Source of the DNA: Pyrinomonadaceae bacterium MAG19_C2-C3
Lineage (GTDB): Bacteria > Acidobacteriota > Blastocatellia > Pyrinomonadales > Pyrinomonadaceae
DNA length: 39,962 nt
Reading direction: 5' to 3'
Assembly (NCBI GenBank): GCA_024330265.1
Contig: JANDLT010000046.1
Location: 1-39,962 of the forward strand
Both the position numbers and the translations under genes were made by a program. The notes under the pieces are model-generated. The model had not been told where the DNA came from. It saw nothing but the letters and a program-made list of their open reading frames with translations, and made no database searches. Position 1 is the stretch's first letter, and each line of letters starts with the position of its first letter. This document shows positions 23,924-32,898 of the stretch, piece after piece.

Positions 23924-26900
23924 TCAGAACTTCAGTTTCACAGCGAACTGGAAATTACGCTGTTGGTCTTGACCAAAGAAGGCAGTCGAGGTGATGCGTC
24001 CGGCGGCGGAATCAGGATTCGCCGGGTCGCCGATGAAGGAGTTGGGTTCACCGAGGTTCACAAAATTGAACAGGTTGACCGCCTCAGCGCGAAACTCTAT
24101 GTCGGTAGTTTCGTTGATGAAGAACTTCTTGAACAGCGAGGCGTTGGTTTGCCGATAGATCGGACCGCGTAGCGCGTTGCGCGGCAGATTGCCGAAGGTT
24201 CCCGGTGCCGGGCGGCTGAAGACCGTCGGATCGAAGAACCGGTCGCGCGTGCCGGGATAGCGAAGTTCACCGTTCAAATCGGGGCGGTTCGGTCCCGCAT
24301 CGCCTTCCGTAACGTCGTTACGATTGTATCCGACGTTGAAGGGCAGACCGCTTTGAATGGTGGTCGTGGTGTTGAATTGGAAGCCGCCGATGAGCAAATT
24401 GAGCGCACGGTTGGCATCCCCCCCAAATCGCTTGCCGCGTCCGAACGGAAGCTCAAGCACGGTCGCTAAAACGAAGTTGTGCTTGCGATCAAAACTTTGC
24501 GGACCGCGATTGAGTTCGCGGTTGTAGAAGAATTGGTCGGCATCGTTATTGAGTGCCCTCTGCAACGTGTAGTGCGTCAGTATCGAATAGCCGTTCGAGA
24601 GACGCTTCGTGAGTTTCGTTTGAAGCGAGTCGTAGCGGTTATCGGCGCAATTGCAGAAGAAGTCAATGCCCTGCGTCCAGCCGAATTGGTTGAACAGAGG
24701 CTGACGGCTCAGTTGGTTTTGAGTTCGTGCGGCTCCGGTCAGACCCGGAACGAAGCCTTCCAAAGTGCGCTGATTGACGTTGATAGCAGGACCGTCACCG
24801 GCGAAGACGTGCGTCCCCTTGTTGCCGACATATGCGGCTTCAACCGAGATGGTGCTCGTCAATTGATGCTGTACGGTCAAGTTATAAGCATCCACCGTCG
24901 GCGGGCGTTGCTTTTCGGGAAGGGCGCGGGCGAAAACTCCGTCCGGCAGGAAGAAGCGTCCCGATGCCGGAAGCGATGCGTTCGGCGTGCCGCCCTGATT
25001 CGGCAGAGCGTTGAGACCGAAGAACTGTGTGAACGCCGGAGGACCCGAAGCCAGCGTAAAGACGGCGGTTGAAGCACCGCGATCCAGTTCTTGCACGGCG
25101 AGCACGGGCAGGTTCTGCGTAACCGAGTGACCAAAGAGCGAGCCGAAGACGCCGATGTCGTAGGAGCGTCCGTAGCCAGCGCGAATCACGGTACGGTCGG
25201 AGAGTTGATAAGCGGCGGCAAGGCGCGGAGCGAAGTTGTAACTGTTCTCGACGTTGCCCGCCAAATTAGTATCGCCGACTCCGGCAACACGAATCTCACC
25301 TGTCTCCAAATCGAGGAAACCTCCGTTGCCGGGTGCGTTGAGTTTCTGCGGGTTGATGATGTCCAAGCGCAGACCGTAGTTGATCGTCAATTTCGGAGTG
25401 GCGCGCCATGTGTCCTGCCCGTAATAGAAATGACGGAACTGACGTTCGCGCGCATCCGTGACGGTGCTGACGTAACGGCGGAACCTCGTGACATCGCCGA
25501 CGAGGAAGGTCGCCAGACCGAGACCGGCATCGGTCACGCCGCCGCTTGTGCGCGAAGTGCTGAAGGTGAGTTCGCCGGAACGGTGGGCGTCGCTCGGCAC
25601 GCGCAAGTTGTCCGCTTGGCGGAGGTCAACGCCGAACTTGGCGGTGTGGTTGCCAAGAATCTTCGTGAAGTTTGTGACGAATTGGAACTGGGTTTCAACT
25701 TGATCGAGCGGGCAATTGCAACGATTGACTCCGAGACCGGAGCCGAAGTTGATGCCGCCGACCGGACCTTCAATGAAACCGGCGAACAGACCGGAGTTGA
25801 AATCGTCGTCGGTGTTCAAGCCCGGAACTCCGGCATCTTGCGCCGGTCGGGTTCCGAAGTCGAAGGGCAGCACGTTGACTTGGTATTTGAAGTAACCAAA
25901 CCGGAAGTCAATGAACGCCGACGGCGACAAGGTGTAATCGAAGCCGAGCGCAAGGCTTTGATTGCGCGCCAGCGACGAGCCTCCGAGACCGACGAGTTCT
26001 TGACCGCCGCCTTGACCGAAGGCGGTATCGCCGTCGCGTTGAAAGTCAGCGAAACTATACCGCCCGAAGATGTTCAGGCTTTCGCTGAGGCGTCCGTCAA
26101 TTCGGACGTTGAATTGATCCTTGTCGAAAAGTTCGCTTCCATTCGCCACGTAGTTGTCGCGGATGCCGCCGTCCGTACCCGGCGCGTTGGGGAGTGGGAT
26201 GAGATTTAGGATATTCACCGCCTGTGACGACAAACGAATGGCAGGGATTCTCCGATTGGCAAATCTTGTGTTCGTGAGCGGGTCGAAAATATCTCTGCCG
26301 TATTGACTGAGATCGCCGGTGCGGGCTAAGGCGGTCGGGACGGTCAGCAGGCGCGTGCCGCCGGTTTTGCTGCGAAGACCTTCGTAATCGCCGAAGAAGA
26401 AAAGCTTGCTGCTCAGGATGGGTCCGCCGATTGAGCCGCCGAATTGATTTCTCAGCGAATCGGGGATGAACTTGCCTGTAATCGGGTCGCGCTGAAATTG
26501 TGAGAAGGGGTTGCGCGCTTGCAGTAAATCATTTTGGCGGAAAATGAACGCGCTGCCGTGAAAGTCGTTGGTGCCCGACTTGGTTTGCGTCGAGACCACA
26601 CCGGCGATTGCCTGCCCGAACTCGGCGTCATAGTTCTGCGAGGTGATCTTCGCTTCGCCGATGGATTCGAGTGTCGGGTTGATGACGATGATGCCGAGAA
26701 TCGGGTCGCGGTTGTCGGTGCCGTCGAGTTGGTAGCCGGTGCCGCTAAAGTGCTGACCGTTGACGATGGTTTGGATTGAGCCTTGCGGGTTTTCGCTCGC
26801 CGCGTGCGCCCACGTTTGTTGCTGCGTTCCCGGAGTGAGCAAAATGAAGCGCGTGAAGTTGCGGTCGAGAATCGGGAAATCCGTGATTTGTCGAGTAGAG

Positions 26901-27322
26901 AAGGTTGTAGCGACGTCGGCGCGGTCGGTTTTCAAGAGTTGACCCTCGCTGCTGACCTCGACGACTTCGGTGACATCTCCGGTTTCAAGCGCGGCGTCGG
27001 CGTTGGTTTGCGCGTCAACATTAACTGTGACGTTTGACACCAAGGCTCTTTTGAAACCCGTGCCTTCGATGCTGATGTTGTATAAACCGGGCAATAAACG
27101 GTCATTGACATAAAGACCAGAATCGTTAGTTTGCACGGTGTCGGTCGTCTGCCGCTCGACGCTGGTGATGGTGACGGTCGCGTTCGGAACCGCCGCCCCT
27201 GACGGGTCGGTGACGTATCCCGAAATGCTTCCATAGACGGCTTGCGCTTGCGCGTTTGACGCGGAAAGCACGAGCATAAATAGCAAACTGAACAGAGCAA
27301 ATGCTGTTTTGTACTTACACAC
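23924..27322 (-). CDS. TonB-dependent receptor, Oar-like, with N-terminal carboxypeptidase-regulatory-like domain
   Basis: A 1132-residue outer-membrane receptor. It has a signal peptide (FALFSLLFMLVLSASNAQAQ), a carboxypeptidase-regulatory-like beta-sandwich (about 30-112: GSISGYVTDPSGAAVPNATV), and a plug with VNGQHFSGTGYQLDGTDNRD and GVVSTQTKSGTNDFHGSAF. A large barrel follows, ending FQFAVKLKF with the terminal Phe used for barrel assembly. This layout is typical of the expanded Oar/TonB receptors of Acidobacteriota, many presumed to take up oligosaccharides with energy from TonB-ExbBD. It starts at a GTG with a perfect AGGAGG nine bases upstream. It is transcribed alone, divergent from the TPR gene and convergent with the trehalase gene, and is probably the outer-membrane entry for this locus. 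Confidence 0.93.
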   Translation of the reverse strand: MCKYKTAFALFSLLFMLVLSASNAQAQAVYGSISGYVTDPSGAAVPNATVTITSVERQTTDTVQTNDSGLYVNDRLLPGLYNISIEGTGFKRALVSNVTVNVDAQTNADAALETGDVTEVVEVSSEGQLLKTDRADVATTFSTRQITDFPILDRNFTRFILLTPGTQQQTWAHAASENPQGSIQTIVNGQHFSGTGYQLDGTDNRDPILGIIVINPTLESIGEAKITSQNYDAEFGQAIAGVVSTQTKSGTNDFHGSAFIFRQNDLLQARNPFSQFQRDPITGKFIPDSLRNQFGGSIGGPILSSKLFFFGDYEGLRSKTGGTRLLTVPTALARTGDLSQYGRDIFDPLTNTRFANRRIPAIRLSSQAVNILNLIPLPNAPGTDGGIRDNYVANGSELFDKDQFNVRIDGRLSESLNIFGRYSFADFQRDGDTAFGQGGGQELVGLGGSSLARNQSLALGFDYTLSPSAFIDFRFGYFKYQVNVLPFDFGTRPAQDAGVPGLNTDDDFNSGLFAGFIEGPVGGINFGSGLGVNRCNCPLDQVETQFQFVTNFTKILGNHTAKFGVDLRQADNLRVPSDAHRSGELTFSTSRTSGGVTDAGLGLATFLVGDVTRFRRYVSTVTDARERQFRHFYYGQDTWRATPKLTINYGLRLDIINPQKLNAPGNGGFLDLETGEIRVAGVGDTNLAGNVENSYNFAPRLAAAYQLSDRTVIRAGYGRSYDIGVFGSLFGHSVTQNLPVLAVQELDRGASTAVFTLASGPPAFTQFFGLNALPNQGGTPNASLPASGRFFLPDGVFARALPEKQRPPTVDAYNLTVQHQLTSTISVEAAYVGNKGTHVFAGDGPAINVNQRTLEGFVPGLTGAARTQNQLSRQPLFNQFGWTQGIDFFCNCADNRYDSLQTKLTKRLSNGYSILTHYTLQRALNNDADQFFYNRELNRGPQSFDRKHNFVLATVLELPFGRGKRFGGDANRALNLLIGGFQFNTTTTIQSGLPFNVGYNRNDVTEGDAGPNRPDLNGELRYPGTRDRFFDPTVFSRPAPGTFGNLPRNALRGPIYRQTNASLFKKFFINETTDIEFRAEAVNLFNFVNLGEPNSFIGDPANPDSAAGRITSTAFFGQDQQRNFQFAVKLKF

Positions 27323-27898
27323 TGGGGAATCCCTCCTATGCGGTAATGGCTATGAAGCGTTGCTGCCACAGCCTCAGGCAGGTTTTAATTGACAAATGTG
27401 AGAGCGGCTTCGTCGGATTTGTGTTGCTACTAAATCGCCTGACTCAACCGGGAATCGCAGCGATGGGGCTTGTAAAGCGACGCGAGGTTAAAAACTATCG
27501 AACAAACTTCGTAAGCATTAACAAATTCTTTGCGGTCAAATTACGCGCGGACGGGTAGTTCGTTTTTTTCATGCAAGCCTTGCGCCAAATCATTTTTGGG
27601 CTTGACGGGAAACAGTTAATCGGGGCTTTGTTGTTCATCTGAATAAAGTTACGGGCTAACTACTAATCACTGGAATTCAAGTTAAAGGCTCTAAACATAA
27701 GCGACGTTAATGAAATTTTGGATTTTATACAGATAATTGTTCGGTCAAACTAAATTTATGGTTTCAGTAAGATTAAGAACATCTCCATCATTCCGGCTTT
27801 TGCATTTGCAACCGGCAGTTACTATGCTTGCGGCGCACATCAAACATCCATGTCATGGTTTTACGCCGTGTCGCCAATATCGTTTCGAGTCAAAGAAT
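27323..27898. promoter_or_regulatory. Divergent intergenic region, TonB receptor / TPR gene
   Basis: 576 bases without a credible gene. It must hold the promoters of the receptor (minus) and the TPR protein (plus). I see a TTGACA at 27389-27394 on the plus strand without a good -10 box, and AT-rich stretches around 27715-27760 upstream of the TPR gene. No operator-like inverted repeat stands out. The in-frame extension of the TPR ORF back to 27737 is not needed. Confidence 0.4.
27332..27337 (-). promoter_or_regulatory. Strong Shine-Dalgarno for the GTG start of the receptor gene
   Basis: AGGAGG on the minus strand, nine bases before the GTG at 27320-27322. It decides the start: the next codons give a complete signal peptide and no ATG is available nearby. 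Confidence 0.8.
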
Positions 27899-28969
27899 AT
27901 GAAATCCAACTTTTTGCAAATAACAGCCTTCGTCTGCGTTTTTGGACTTTTGACTTGCGCCGGGGTTACGGCACAGAACACCGGCACCGTGCGTGGCGCA
28001 CGAACGGCGTCATCAGCGTCCGTTTCAGATTCGCAAACCGTTAAGCAAGCGCGGACGCTGCTCGCCGCAGGGAAACGTGATGCGGCTCTTGAGTTACTGA
28101 CGACGCGCGCCCGCTTTGCGCCGAACGATTACGCCGTGCGCCAACTTTTAGGGGCGACGTATTATCAGAAAAACGACTTCCCACGCACGATTCAACACCT
28201 CTCCGCCGCCGTCGAAAATCTGCCGCCAAACTCTTCCGAACGTCGTCAAGCGATTCAGATGCTCGCGCTTTCACACTACGCTCTCGGTCATTTCAAAGAC
28301 GCGATTCCGTTTCTCGAACAGGTGCAACGCGACGCCCCCGACAATACCGAAGTCGCATATGCTCTCGGCAATAGTTATGTGATTACGCACGATGCAAACA
28401 AAGCCCGCGCGAGTTATGCGCGTATGTTTCAGGTTGCGCCCGATTCCGCCGCTGCCTATTTAATCAACGCCCAGATGATGATTCGCCAGCAGTTTGAAGA
28501 AGTCGCGGCGACGGAATTAAAACGCGCGGCGGAACTTGACCCGAAGCTGCCGCAAGTCAATTTCATGCTCGGCGAGATGGCGATTTATCAGGCAAAGATT
28601 GATGAAGGCATCGCGTTTTTGAATAAAGAAATCCGGCTTAATCCGGCAAACGGCATGGCGTATTATCGTTTGGGCGAAGCCTTGACACGTCAACTGAAAT
28701 GGACGGAAGCGATTGCGCCGTTACAAAAAGCGTTGCTGCTTAATCCCACCTTTAGCGGCTCATACATCGTACTTGGCAAAGTTTATTTGAAACAGAACAA
28801 TTTAGATAACGCCGAAGCGATGCTGCGCCGCGCCACGCAAATGGATCCCAACAACTTCTTGGCGCATCACCTGCTCGCGCAAGTTTTGCAACAAGCAAAT
28901 CGCACTGATGAAGCCCGCAAAGAATTTGAAATCGCCGAACGCTTGCGCGGCACGGCACAGACGAAATGA
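27899..28969 (+). CDS. Exported TPR-repeat protein (second copy)
   Basis: A 356-residue protein. From the ATG at 27899 it has a clean signal peptide (MKSNFLQITAFVCVFGLLTC, cleavage near VTAQ), which is why this start is chosen over the ORF start at 27737. About eight TPR units follow, including YAVRQLLGATYYQKNDFPRT, EVAYALGNSYVITHDANKA, AYYRLGEALTRQLKWTEA and AHHLLAQVLQQANRTDEA. No enzymatic domain is seen; it is a likely periplasmic protein-interaction scaffold. It precedes an ASPIC/UnbV gene, mirroring the ASPIC-TPR pair at 4242-7657, but here two mobile repeats (29011-29103 and 29112-29330) separate the pair. It may head the operon running to 36495. Confidence 0.85.
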   Translation: MKSNFLQITAFVCVFGLLTCAGVTAQNTGTVRGARTASSASVSDSQTVKQARTLLAAGKRDAALELLTTRARFAPNDYAVRQLLGATYYQKNDFPRTIQHLSAAVENLPPNSSERRQAIQMLALSHYALGHFKDAIPFLEQVQRDAPDNTEVAYALGNSYVITHDANKARASYARMFQVAPDSAAAYLINAQMMIRQQFEEVAATELKRAAELDPKLPQVNFMLGEMAIYQAKIDEGIAFLNKEIRLNPANGMAYYRLGEALTRQLKWTEAIAPLQKALLLNPTFSGSYIVLGKVYLKQNNLDNAEAMLRRATQMDPNNFLAHHLLAQVLQQANRTDEARKEFEIAERLRGTAQTK

Positions 28970-29010
28970 AGATTGTTGTGAATTTATTTTGAACAACATA
29001 CACACTGTAT

Positions 29011-29103
29011 TTAACCGCAGAGGCGCAGAGGCGGCGCGAAGTTTTCATCATCATCTCTCAGTCCTCTGCGTCTTCGCATTTTCTACGCTCTCCGCGTTAA
29101 AAA
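29011..29103. repeat. Palindromic repeat with TTAACCGCAGAGG ends
   Basis: TTAACCGCAGAGGCGCAGAG at the left (29011-29030), with GTCCTCTGCGTCTTCGC (29061-29077) and CTCTCCGCGTTAA (29088-29100) at the right, form an imperfect long inverted repeat of about 93 bases. Repeats of the CGCAGAGGCGCAGAGG type are known to me from many unrelated bacterial genomes. No ORF. It lies just downstream of the TPR gene. Confidence 0.7.
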
Positions 29104-29111
29104 TCTTCACT

Positions 29112-29330
29112 AGACCTCTTGCAGAAGCACCGATTCGCCTGCGGCTTTGCCGCCTGATGTGCGGTGGGGCTTCGCCTCACCGTCAAGCAGTTGAATTCTG
29201 TTCGGGGCTACGCCCCGCCGATGTTCGGGGCGTAGCTCCAAGGAGAAGGAAACGACTGACGGAAAGGCACAGCCTTTCCGCACATCAGGCGGCAGAGCCG
29301 CGACAGAGAAATCACTTTTGCAGAAGGTCT
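29112..29330. mobile_element. 219-bp MITE-like element with the same terminal repeats but different interior
   Basis: The ends AGACCTCTTGCAGAAG (29112-29127) and CTTTTGCAGAAGGTCT (29315-29330) are inverted repeats matching those of the GTTTAGAGG elements. TA lies on both borders. The interior has a 24-bp inverted repeat with one mismatch (29141-29164 and 29278-29301), plus nested hairpins GGTGGGGCTTCGCCTCACC and GGAAAGGCACAGCCTTTCC (29261-29279). No ORF with recognisable product. It sits 30 bases before the start of the ASPIC/UnbV gene. Confidence 0.8.
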
Positions 29331-29360
29331 ATTGCATCCGTCGTTCTAAAAACAATTTTA

Positions 29361-31031
29361 ATGACATGCGCGACGGTTATTCTTTCAACAACGTGCCTCG
29401 CTCAAACCACCGACAAAACTTCTCCGTTCACGACTTTCACAGACATCACAAAACAAGCCGGACTTACCAAGCCGATTACTTACGGCGGCATTGAGAAGAA
29501 GCGTTTCATCATCGAAACCAACGGTTGCGGCGTCGCGTTTTTAGACTTCGACAATGACGGTTGGCAAGATATTTTATTGCTTAACGGCTCGCGTCTCGAA
29601 GGCTTTCCCAACGGACAAGAACCGACGAATTATCTTTACCGCAACAACCGCGACGGCACATTCACCGATGTCACGAAGCGTGCCGGACTTGCGCGCGGCG
29701 GGTGGGCTTCGAGCGTGACCGTCGGCGATTATGACAACGACGGACACGCGGATTTATTCATCACTTACTGGGGACACAACCGCCTTTATCGCAACAACGG
29801 CAACGGCAGCTTTAGCGACGCGACCGAACGCGCCCGCCTTCTCAATGACGGCAAGCGTTGGGGCGCGGGTTGCGCGTTTGTAGATTATGACCGCGACGGC
29901 AAACTCGATTTATTCGTCGCCAATTATTTGAAGTTCGATTTAGCGACGACACCCGAACCCGGCAAGGGCGCGAATTGTATGTGGAAAGGTGTCGCGGTAA
30001 ATTGCGGACCTAAAGGTTTGCCGACGGATACGAATCTGCTTTATCACAACAACGGCGACGGAACTTTCACAGACGTTTCCGACAAATCCGGCATCTCGAA
30101 AGTCACCGGACGCTATGCGATGACCGCCGTTGTGACGGACTACGACGATGATGGTTGGAGCGATATTTACATCGCCTGTGATTCAACCGCGAGCATTCTT
30201 TACCGCAATAACAAAGACGGCACGTTCACCGACACGGCACTCGAATCCGGTGTCGCATATAGCGAAGATGGCAACGCGCAAGCGGGCATGGGTTTGGGAA
30301 TCGGCGATTACAACGGCGACGGCTTTGTCGATATTTTCAAGACGCATTTCTCCGATGATTTGCCCGCGCTGTATCGCAACACGGGACGCGGGATGTTCGA
30401 CGATGCTTCGCGCCTCGCCGGATTTGACCACACGAAATATGTGCAGTGGGGAACGGGGATGTTCGACTTCGATGGTGACGGTTGGGCGGATATTTTTACC
30501 GTCACCGGCAACGTTTATCCCGAAGTTGAGAAGTTTTTTAAAGAATATCCGCATCGCACGCCGCGCCTTATTTATCGCAACATCGGCGGCAAAAAGTTTG
30601 TTGATGTATCGGCGCAAGTCGGGACACTCACCGCACATTCTTCGCGCGGCGCGGCGTTTGGCGACATAGACAATGACGGCGATATTGACGTATTGATTAT
30701 GAACATGAACGATGTGCCAACGCTGCTTCGCAACGACAAGAAGAACGCAAACAACTGGCTGACGATTCAACTCGTAGGCACGAAATCAAATCGTTCCGCG
30801 ATAGGTTCGCGCGTCCGCGTCGTCACCGGAGCGCACACGCAAACGCAAGAACTAACCAGTCAATCAAGCTACTATTCGCACAACGACGCACGGCTTCATT
30901 TCGGTTTGGGAGCAAGCGTGAAAGTTGACCGCATCGAAGTGCGCTGGACAAATGGGCAAACCGAAATCATTAAAGACGTAAGCCCAAATGGGTTTATCAC
31001 GATTAAAGAAGGCTTTGATGAGCGAAAGTAG
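29361..31031 (+). CDS. Exported FG-GAP/ASPIC-UnbV protein (second copy)
   Basis: A 556-residue paralogue of the protein at 4242. Seven FG-GAP/VCBS repeats are visible: DFDNDGWQDIL, DYDNDGHADLF, DYDRDGKLDLF, DYDDDGWSDIY, DYNGDGFVDIF, DFDGDGWADIF and DIDNDGDIDVL. Then comes an ASPIC/UnbV domain (NWLTIQLVGTKSNRSAIGSR, HFGLG, VRWTNG). The paired-Cys motif CMWKGVAVNCGPKGL is conserved. The start at 29361 gives a short leader (MTCATVILSTTCLAQ) with no positive charge; the frame is open upstream only because it reads through a mobile element ending 30 bases earlier, so the upstream extension is rejected. Probably exported. It is followed 16 bases later by the six-hairpin protein gene, so they are likely co-transcribed. 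Function unknown. Confidence 0.82.
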   Translation: MTCATVILSTTCLAQTTDKTSPFTTFTDITKQAGLTKPITYGGIEKKRFIIETNGCGVAFLDFDNDGWQDILLLNGSRLEGFPNGQEPTNYLYRNNRDGTFTDVTKRAGLARGGWASSVTVGDYDNDGHADLFITYWGHNRLYRNNGNGSFSDATERARLLNDGKRWGAGCAFVDYDRDGKLDLFVANYLKFDLATTPEPGKGANCMWKGVAVNCGPKGLPTDTNLLYHNNGDGTFTDVSDKSGISKVTGRYAMTAVVTDYDDDGWSDIYIACDSTASILYRNNKDGTFTDTALESGVAYSEDGNAQAGMGLGIGDYNGDGFVDIFKTHFSDDLPALYRNTGRGMFDDASRLAGFDHTKYVQWGTGMFDFDGDGWADIFTVTGNVYPEVEKFFKEYPHRTPRLIYRNIGGKKFVDVSAQVGTLTAHSSRGAAFGDIDNDGDIDVLIMNMNDVPTLLRNDKKNANNWLTIQLVGTKSNRSAIGSRVRVVTGAHTQTQELTSQSSYYSHNDARLHFGLGASVKVDRIEVRWTNGQTEIIKDVSPNGFITIKEGFDERK

Positions 31032-31047
31032 AAATGAGAAAATAGCG

Positions 31048-32898
31048 ATGAAAAGCCGTGTGATTATTTTTCCGCTCGCTGTTTTTTACTTTCTACTTTC
31101 GATAACTACTCACGCCCAAACCGCTGCCCCGATGATTGACGGTGCGGTTAATCTGGCGCACCTGAATTATTTGAACGAAGAAATTAAGGTTGATAATCAA
31201 CCCGTATTGTTGACGCACATCTACGCCGATGCTCCCGGTTATGCTTGGACGGACGCGGCGGGCGAAGGCATCGCCGCGCTTGATGACACGGCGCGGGCGA
31301 CGATTGTGTATCTTGATTTCTATGCTAAAACGGGCAACGTCCAAGCGTTGGAAAGAGCGCGTGCGGGACTCAACTTCACGCTTTATATGCAAGCGACGGA
31401 CGGCGAGTTTTATAACTTCATAGTGAACCGCGAAGGGCTTATCAACCGCGACGGTGTGACGAGTCGCAAGTCGCTTGACTGGTGGGCGTATCGCGGTTTG
31501 TGGTCGCTCGCACGCGGCATCAGTGTCTTCAAAGACGTTGATAAACCTTACGCCGAACGTCTTGAAATTGCTTACTTAAAAACCGAAAACCTAATCGCCG
31601 CCAGACTCGCAAACGTCGGTAAGTGGATTCACGTTCACGGCTTTCGCGTTCCCGCATGGTTGCCGAATAACGCGGCGGATTCAACCGGAGTTTTAATACT
31701 CGCGCTCGCCGAATATCAGGCGAGGAAGCCGAACGATGAAACGAAAAAGTTACTGACGACTTTTGCCGATGCCATCTCGAATTATCAGTTGGGCAGCGGG
31801 AAACTTTATCCGTTTGCGATGCACCCGCACACCATCGCCGCGCCCGGATTCTGGCACGCATGGGGCGCGCACGAAGCGCAGGGACTCGCCCGCGCCGGTC
31901 ATGTTTTAGGTCGCCGCGACTACATCGAAAGCGCGCGTCGTGAAATCGAAAATCTGTTTGCGTGGCAACTCGCAACCGGGCGCGTGCATGAACTTGGCGT
32001 GCTGCCGCGCTTTGAAGGACAACAAGTTTATGGTGTCAATTGCATGGTGCAAGCGTGCGTGAATCTGTACAAGGCAACGGGCGAGATTCGCTACGCAAAG
32101 ATGGCAGGGCTTCATGCTTCGTGGCTCACGGGTAACAACTTTGTCGGCGCGAAGATGTACGACGCAAACACCGGGCGCGGCTATGACGGGCTTGATGTGA
32201 TTGATGGAGAGCGTAAAGTCAATCGCAACTCCGGGGCGGAATCCACGATTGAAGCGTTGATGATTTTGCAATCTGTGATTGATATGCCGGAAGCCGAGAA
32301 GTATCTTGACTATAAAGTCACCTCGCAACGCGGTTGGCAAATCATCGAAGCCGAAGACGGGCGAGTTGTGACAGGGCAACCCGTCATCAAAAGCGCGGAC
32401 GAAATGAATGAAGCACGCATCTCCGGCGGGCGGTACTACGAACTGAAAAACGGCGACGCGATTAACATTAACTTCGATGTCACCGACGCGAATGATTATG
32501 TGCTTTACGTCGCGCGTTTGCGCCGCGCTCTCGCTGTCACGCATCGTCAACCACCGCTTAGACAGGCGAGAAATTCTTTAACATCAAGAAAACAATCTTC
32601 ACACGGCGCACTCGTTTTGCAATTCGATAACATGAAGCGTTTGATTGTGCCGGAAACAGTTTCACCTGACCGTGATTTTATGTGGCTTGATTTAGTTGCC
32701 GCGCAACCCGTCAAACTTCAGGCAGGGAAACATACTTTGCGTGTAAGCTATCGGAGTTCAGACCGCGATGCCCGGACGATTATTGATGGCTTTCTATTGC
32801 AGCCCGCGATTGCGACGAAGACTTTACAATCGCCAACGGGCGCACGCTTAAACTTACGTTATGACATGCGGAAAGGAGCGTTGACGTGGCGGGAATAA
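31048..32898 (+). CDS. Exported six-hairpin glycosidase-like protein with C-terminal beta-sandwich
   Basis: A 616-residue protein of uncertain activity. The signal peptide (MKSRVIIFPLAVFYFLLSIT, cleavage near THAQ) sets the start at the ATG at 31048. Residues about 25-435 are rich in paired helices with aromatic motifs (LDWWAYRGLWSLARGI, FWHAWGAHEAQGLARAGH, NRNSGAESTIEALMILQSV), as in (alpha/alpha)6-barrel glycosidases, lyases and epimerases. Residues about 440-600 look like a carbohydrate-binding beta-sandwich (IIEAEDGRV, ARISGGRYYELKNGDAI, AGKHTLRVSYRS). No known family catalytic motif could be assigned. Its 3' end overlaps the next gene, a sugar-binding protein, by 13 bases, which strongly suggests a role in processing the sugar imported by that system. 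Confidence 0.72.
   Translation: MKSRVIIFPLAVFYFLLSITTHAQTAAPMIDGAVNLAHLNYLNEEIKVDNQPVLLTHIYADAPGYAWTDAAGEGIAALDDTARATIVYLDFYAKTGNVQALERARAGLNFTLYMQATDGEFYNFIVNREGLINRDGVTSRKSLDWWAYRGLWSLARGISVFKDVDKPYAERLEIAYLKTENLIAARLANVGKWIHVHGFRVPAWLPNNAADSTGVLILALAEYQARKPNDETKKLLTTFADAISNYQLGSGKLYPFAMHPHTIAAPGFWHAWGAHEAQGLARAGHVLGRRDYIESARREIENLFAWQLATGRVHELGVLPRFEGQQVYGVNCMVQACVNLYKATGEIRYAKMAGLHASWLTGNNFVGAKMYDANTGRGYDGLDVIDGERKVNRNSGAESTIEALMILQSVIDMPEAEKYLDYKVTSQRGWQIIEAEDGRVVTGQPVIKSADEMNEARISGGRYYELKNGDAININFDVTDANDYVLYVARLRRALAVTHRQPPLRQARNSLTSRKQSSHGALVLQFDNMKRLIVPETVSPDRDFMWLDLVAAQPVKLQAGKHTLRVSYRSSDRDARTIIDGFLLQPAIATKTLQSPTGARLNLRYDMRKGALTWRE

Noticed and set aside
25091..26209. 372-codon open frame on the plus strand antisense to the TonB receptor
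   Set aside because: It lies wholly inside the receptor gene, is low-complexity (rich in Glu/Val/Arg) with no recognisable domain, and the minus-strand receptor is certain. Long antisense frames are common at this base composition.
27737..27898. Upstream start of the second TPR protein at 27737
   Set aside because: It would bury the clean signal peptide that starts at 27899.
28908..29360. Upstream extension of the ASPIC/UnbV frame (707 codons from 28908)
   Set aside because: The extra 151 codons overlap the TPR gene end and translate two mobile repeats; the homologous protein begins after 29361.
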